Positions 60,569-64,000 of a stretch of DNA of 64,000 nt are shown one piece after another (position 1 is the stretch's first letter; every line of letters starts with the position of its first letter). The notes under the pieces were generated by a model. The model made no database searches, was not told the origin of the DNA, and saw nothing but the letters and a program-made list of their open reading frames with translations. Source of the DNA: Otis tarda (lineage: Eukaryota > Chordata > Aves > Otidiformes > Otididae). The position numbers and the translations under genes were made by a program. The stretch is taken from positions 46,025,803 to 46,089,802 of the forward strand of contig CM048591.1 of NCBI GenBank assembly GCA_026413225.1, read 5' to 3'.

Positions 60569-63500
60569 GTTGCTAAGAAAATCCCCTTCCCTAACCATTA
60601 TAACAGTCATTATAGTATGAAAGTGTATTAACTTTTAATATATATATATTAGTTTGCATTATACCCTGTGGTATAATGAGGTAGTGGAACTTTACTGAAG
60701 ACTTGGTTACTGTTCATACTTATGTAAAATAAACTAAAGGACAGTCCAGCCCAGGAGATAAGCACTTTGCTTCTTGGAAGATTAGAGCTGTCTGTGAGGG
60801 ATAAAGGATACTCCTGGACAAACAAGATCCCAGCCCTCATATTTGAAACCTGTCTAGTGTTGTCTGGTGTCATAGATAAGTAACTGTAGAAAGTCTAACT
60901 CCAGGGATGTCTGGATCAATAGACAAGTGACTGCGAAATAGACAAGGAATGCTGCAAAAATGTAGTTGCTCTGCAAAGTTTTACTATGCCTCATAACTGA
61001 TAGTGTGAGTGTTACCGGTTAGACAAATCACATTGTACCTGAACCTTTGAAGCATGTAAGAACCTTGTGTTAAATCATGTTTGGGGTGTCCCAATATGGC
61101 TGGAACACATCATGTACATGAATAAATATTAATTCTTGTAATTCTGTACTTTGTAACAAACAAAAATAAAAAGTCCTAGTCCTTTTCCTTGTTTGGCACG
61201 AGCCAGTTGAGAATTTTCATAACAAAGTACAAATCCATATGATCAAGCTGATACTACAGAAAGAGAGACAAAGCACTCTTGTCTGAAGAAAAGGAACACA
61301 ATAGGAAATAATATAACAAGATAAAGATACTTAAGTAATTATTCAATGCAGTGATGGATATGATAAAAAGAATGTGGACTGCCTTCTAGCTCAAATATAT
61401 TTTATGATAGTCAGAGAGATCATGATCAGGTCCTCTCAACTCTTTGATCTACTGTTGTTTCAGAACTGGCTAGCTCTTTAGTTTTTCCTGAATTATTTGT
61501 AGGATGAATATTTTGTTTGTGTTATTTTTTAAGTCCTTTATGTAATATTATAAAATTTGGAATTTCATGTAAAGCTTAATAGCTGAATGTATCTACATTT
61601 CTCAGAAATATATTTAAAAAAAAATTATTGACATCTTTAATCTCTGGACTGGTGTCTTGATTTTTTTTTTTATTTGCCCCCTAAATCTAGCTGTCTCACT
61701 CAGGTATTTAAATTTCTAACATGACTCAAGGTTCTGGATTGAGTTTTTAGGTAAGTCTTATTTATTAGAATGACTTTGAGATGCAGAAACTGTTAGTTCT
61801 AGAATCAATGAAATGGACTGAAGTTTGTATAGATATAGTCAGGCTAAAGCTAGCTATCCAAAAGAATAAAAATGTAGATGCAAGGTTCAGCATAGCCTAG
61901 CCATGGAATAAATGTAGAAACATAACAGCCAAAAGCACAAGGAGGGATCTTCAGAAACCCCAAGCTGATATCAGCTGTTTTGACTTAGCTTCTTAACTGC
62001 CTTGTAACTTGCAGATTAATGTTGCTGTGGTTACATGGTGATTATTTCTCTAGTTATTTTAAAACTTGCTCAGTCATGCTTATGGGCTGCAGTTTGATCA
62101 TGAGATGTTTTCTAATCAAATAAGCCTAGCAAAATCCAAAGCTTTTACTCAACTCCTTTCTCATCCATGTCAAAGTCAAAATTTAATTCAGTGAAAATTT
62201 TAAATTAGCCTAAGAATACTTAAAATAAAAGTTAATTCATCATAGATGGTGAATATGCATTGTTATATCTTTGAAAGTCAGTTTTACTGGCAAACTCACT
62301 TGAAAAGGATCAAGCTAACAACATAGCTTAAACATTCAAATGCTTGTTCATTGTGTTGCAGCAAAATATCAAGTCTGAAGGCCAGGAAGTTTTGGAGGAG
62401 GGCATGTACATGTCTATATATGTATATGGTAAGGCATTATAGTATAAATGTCAATGAAATAAGAAGCTGGTGAGTATATATGTTATATTCACTTTAAGAT
62501 CTTCACAAATCATTCCAGCTACACAGACAAATTTGTATGCAGATGGGCAGCAGAGATTTTAATCAGCCACTTGAATGAACAATTATTTGATTACATATAA
62601 ATTGAAATTTAGGCCTGAAAATCAAACTTTTTCTGCCATTTGAAGCTCTAAATTCATACTCATACCACATTCTGGAGTAGAAGTAGCTTGGCTCTCTACT
62701 GTGAGCTTATATTTGCAAAGGAGAACTGTTGAATTAATTACCACTAAAATTCCATTTTAACACAAAATGGAATTTAAACATAGTGACTGTAGCTACTGCT
62801 CTAAACTGTTTTTCTTCTTGAAATCGGTATCTACCATATAATGCATTTACTGTCCATGTCAGCTTTTGACTTACTGTTCCACACACCCAATTAAAAAGAT
62901 TTGTAGTATACTTTGCATTCACAACTCAGCTGATGAATGTCAATTTTTATTTATTTTAGTTTCTCACCCATCCCTGAAATTTCCTCCTTAGCTTAAACAA
63001 AGGGTTAAGGGATTACTCAGGGCTGCTGCTGGATTTTTCTTGGCTTCATACTCCAGCATTTTTTTCATATTTTTTTTTTTCTGCTCTGAGAATATAAAAT
63101 AGTAAATTCTAAGTTCTGGCATTTTTGAGGGGATAATTCTCCAGCTCTAACCCAAATTATTTAACTGCTCATTCATAAAACCAAGGAATTGTTTTCAGCA
63201 CTGTAATTTTACATGACAATATAGAAAGAATAATGAATAAAGATATAATTTAAAACACTTGAACAGTATTATTAAGATTGTTTGATGACCGAGGTTAAAA
63301 TTAGATATAAACTTAATTATTTTGATGAAATGGATCTTAGGCCTTCACTTTTGACATCACATAAAACAAATGCACAATAAATAGTCTGAAATAGAAGTGC
63401 ATGTATCTAGGAAAGAACTGATGATGAATTTTAACCTATTACCCTTGCTAGACTTCAGTTCTTCCTTAGATTCTGGAACCCTAAAATATCTTATTTTCAG

Positions 63501-64000
63501 GTGTGCTGTTTGTAGAAAGGCAATATAGTATAAATCAGATTTGTGGTGATATTGATGTTTATAATAAAAAGATTACACAATCTTAAACTGTTTATAATGA
63601 AAAAAACCACTTAGAATAGTACATGACATTCATTCATAGATATTGTTTTGGACATAACAGCTAAAGATTTTGAACAAGTCTATAAAGGATTAATGTTTCT
63701 GTTGGGAAATTTAATTGCTTGCTTTCTGTTACGATGCCAAATTCCTGGCATACAAGATGAGTTTGACATTAGAAAACATTAAGGTAGAGCACACTTTCTG
63801 CTGAAGTTGTATACAAAACTCCTCTAATAACCCTTTTAATTTCTGTTGTTTCTTCTTTCTTATCATCCTACCTGCATAATGAGGATCTACTCCGGATGTA
63901 TTCAGGGCTCCTGGCTATTGGAACTACTACTGCCTACCTGCAGAAGCTACTAAACATGTAAAAATGCATTTCTTACATTTTATACCTCAGGACTTGCTTA
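60569..64000. other. Unassigned AT-rich region
   Basis: No gene recognised. It contains a perfect 9-bp inverted repeat CATTATACC-CTGT-GGTATAATG at 60,657-60,678, and a stretch to about 61,225 with LTR-like traits (AATAAA near 61,121, end GAATTTTCATAACA) that I cannot assign. A (TA)n run lies at 60,639-60,650. Confidence 0.4.

Noticed and set aside
63873-63945. Minus-strand segment with a donor look-alike (ATGCAG|GTAGG) and a short open stretch reading SPEYIRSRSSLC
   Set aside because: No convincing acceptor, stops in the flanking frame positions and no identifiable protein.
1-64000. tRNA, rRNA, CRISPR or bacterial-type operon features
   Set aside because: I looked for these by eye on both strands and saw none; the sequence character is vertebrate nuclear DNA.

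Overview
The window looks like gene-poor nuclear DNA from a bird, probably a neognath; the species cannot be told. The evidence is the repeat content. At least seven CR1 LINE pieces are present, the younger ones ending in the 8-bp ATTCTATG-type tail. There are also five solo LTRs resembling the abundant avian ERVL-type LTRs, and the three with clear boundaries have exact 5-bp target-site duplications. No bacterial-style genes, operons, RNA genes or CRISPR arrays are visible. The rest is AT-rich single-copy sequence with many poly-A/T tracts. Most open frames longer than 60 codons are chance frames, or lie inside or antisense to the repeats.

Layout, left to right. A 1.16-kb solo LTR (LTR-A, minus) is at 0.2-1.4 kb. 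An old CR1 (minus, 2.3 kb) is at 3.65-5.9 kb. A probable ancient amniote repeat is at 10.8-11.06 kb. A second, older LTR type (plus) with a large ATT microsatellite inside it is at 12.16-12.82 kb. A rearranged CR1 (minus, internal deletion, missing 3' end) meets a short plus-strand CR1 fragment head to head at 15.87-16.80 kb. Faint reverse-transcriptase-like sequence is at about 20.7 kb. The longest and best preserved CR1 (plus, ORF2 with an intact-looking RT core but two frameshifts) is at 21.76-24.14 kb, followed after 355 bp by another CR1 in the same direction at 24.49-25.29 kb. After 8 kb of unique DNA comes a second LTR-A copy (minus, 33.27-34.41 kb). The third copy (plus, 39.47-41.47 kb) is split by a nested CR1 (minus). 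Then come 15 kb with few recognisable repeats, a tail-to-tail pair of CR1 fragments at 56.7-57.2 kb, a diverged ERVL-type LTR (minus) at 58.4-59.0 kb, and a young CR1 3' fragment at 60.2-60.57 kb.

No protein-coding gene can be named. The best hint of a host exon is on the minus strand at 53.03-53.12 kb: a 27-codon frame of plausible composition ends in a stop that is followed within about 165 bp by two AATAAA signals. This is a candidate only. The window may be intergenic or lie inside a large intron.

The most interesting observations are a 64-codon ORF kept at the same place and length in two copies of LTR-A (partly in the third), the nested LTR/CR1 with duplications that order the insertions, and the head-to-head CR1 junction. 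None of these shows a convincing new functional system.
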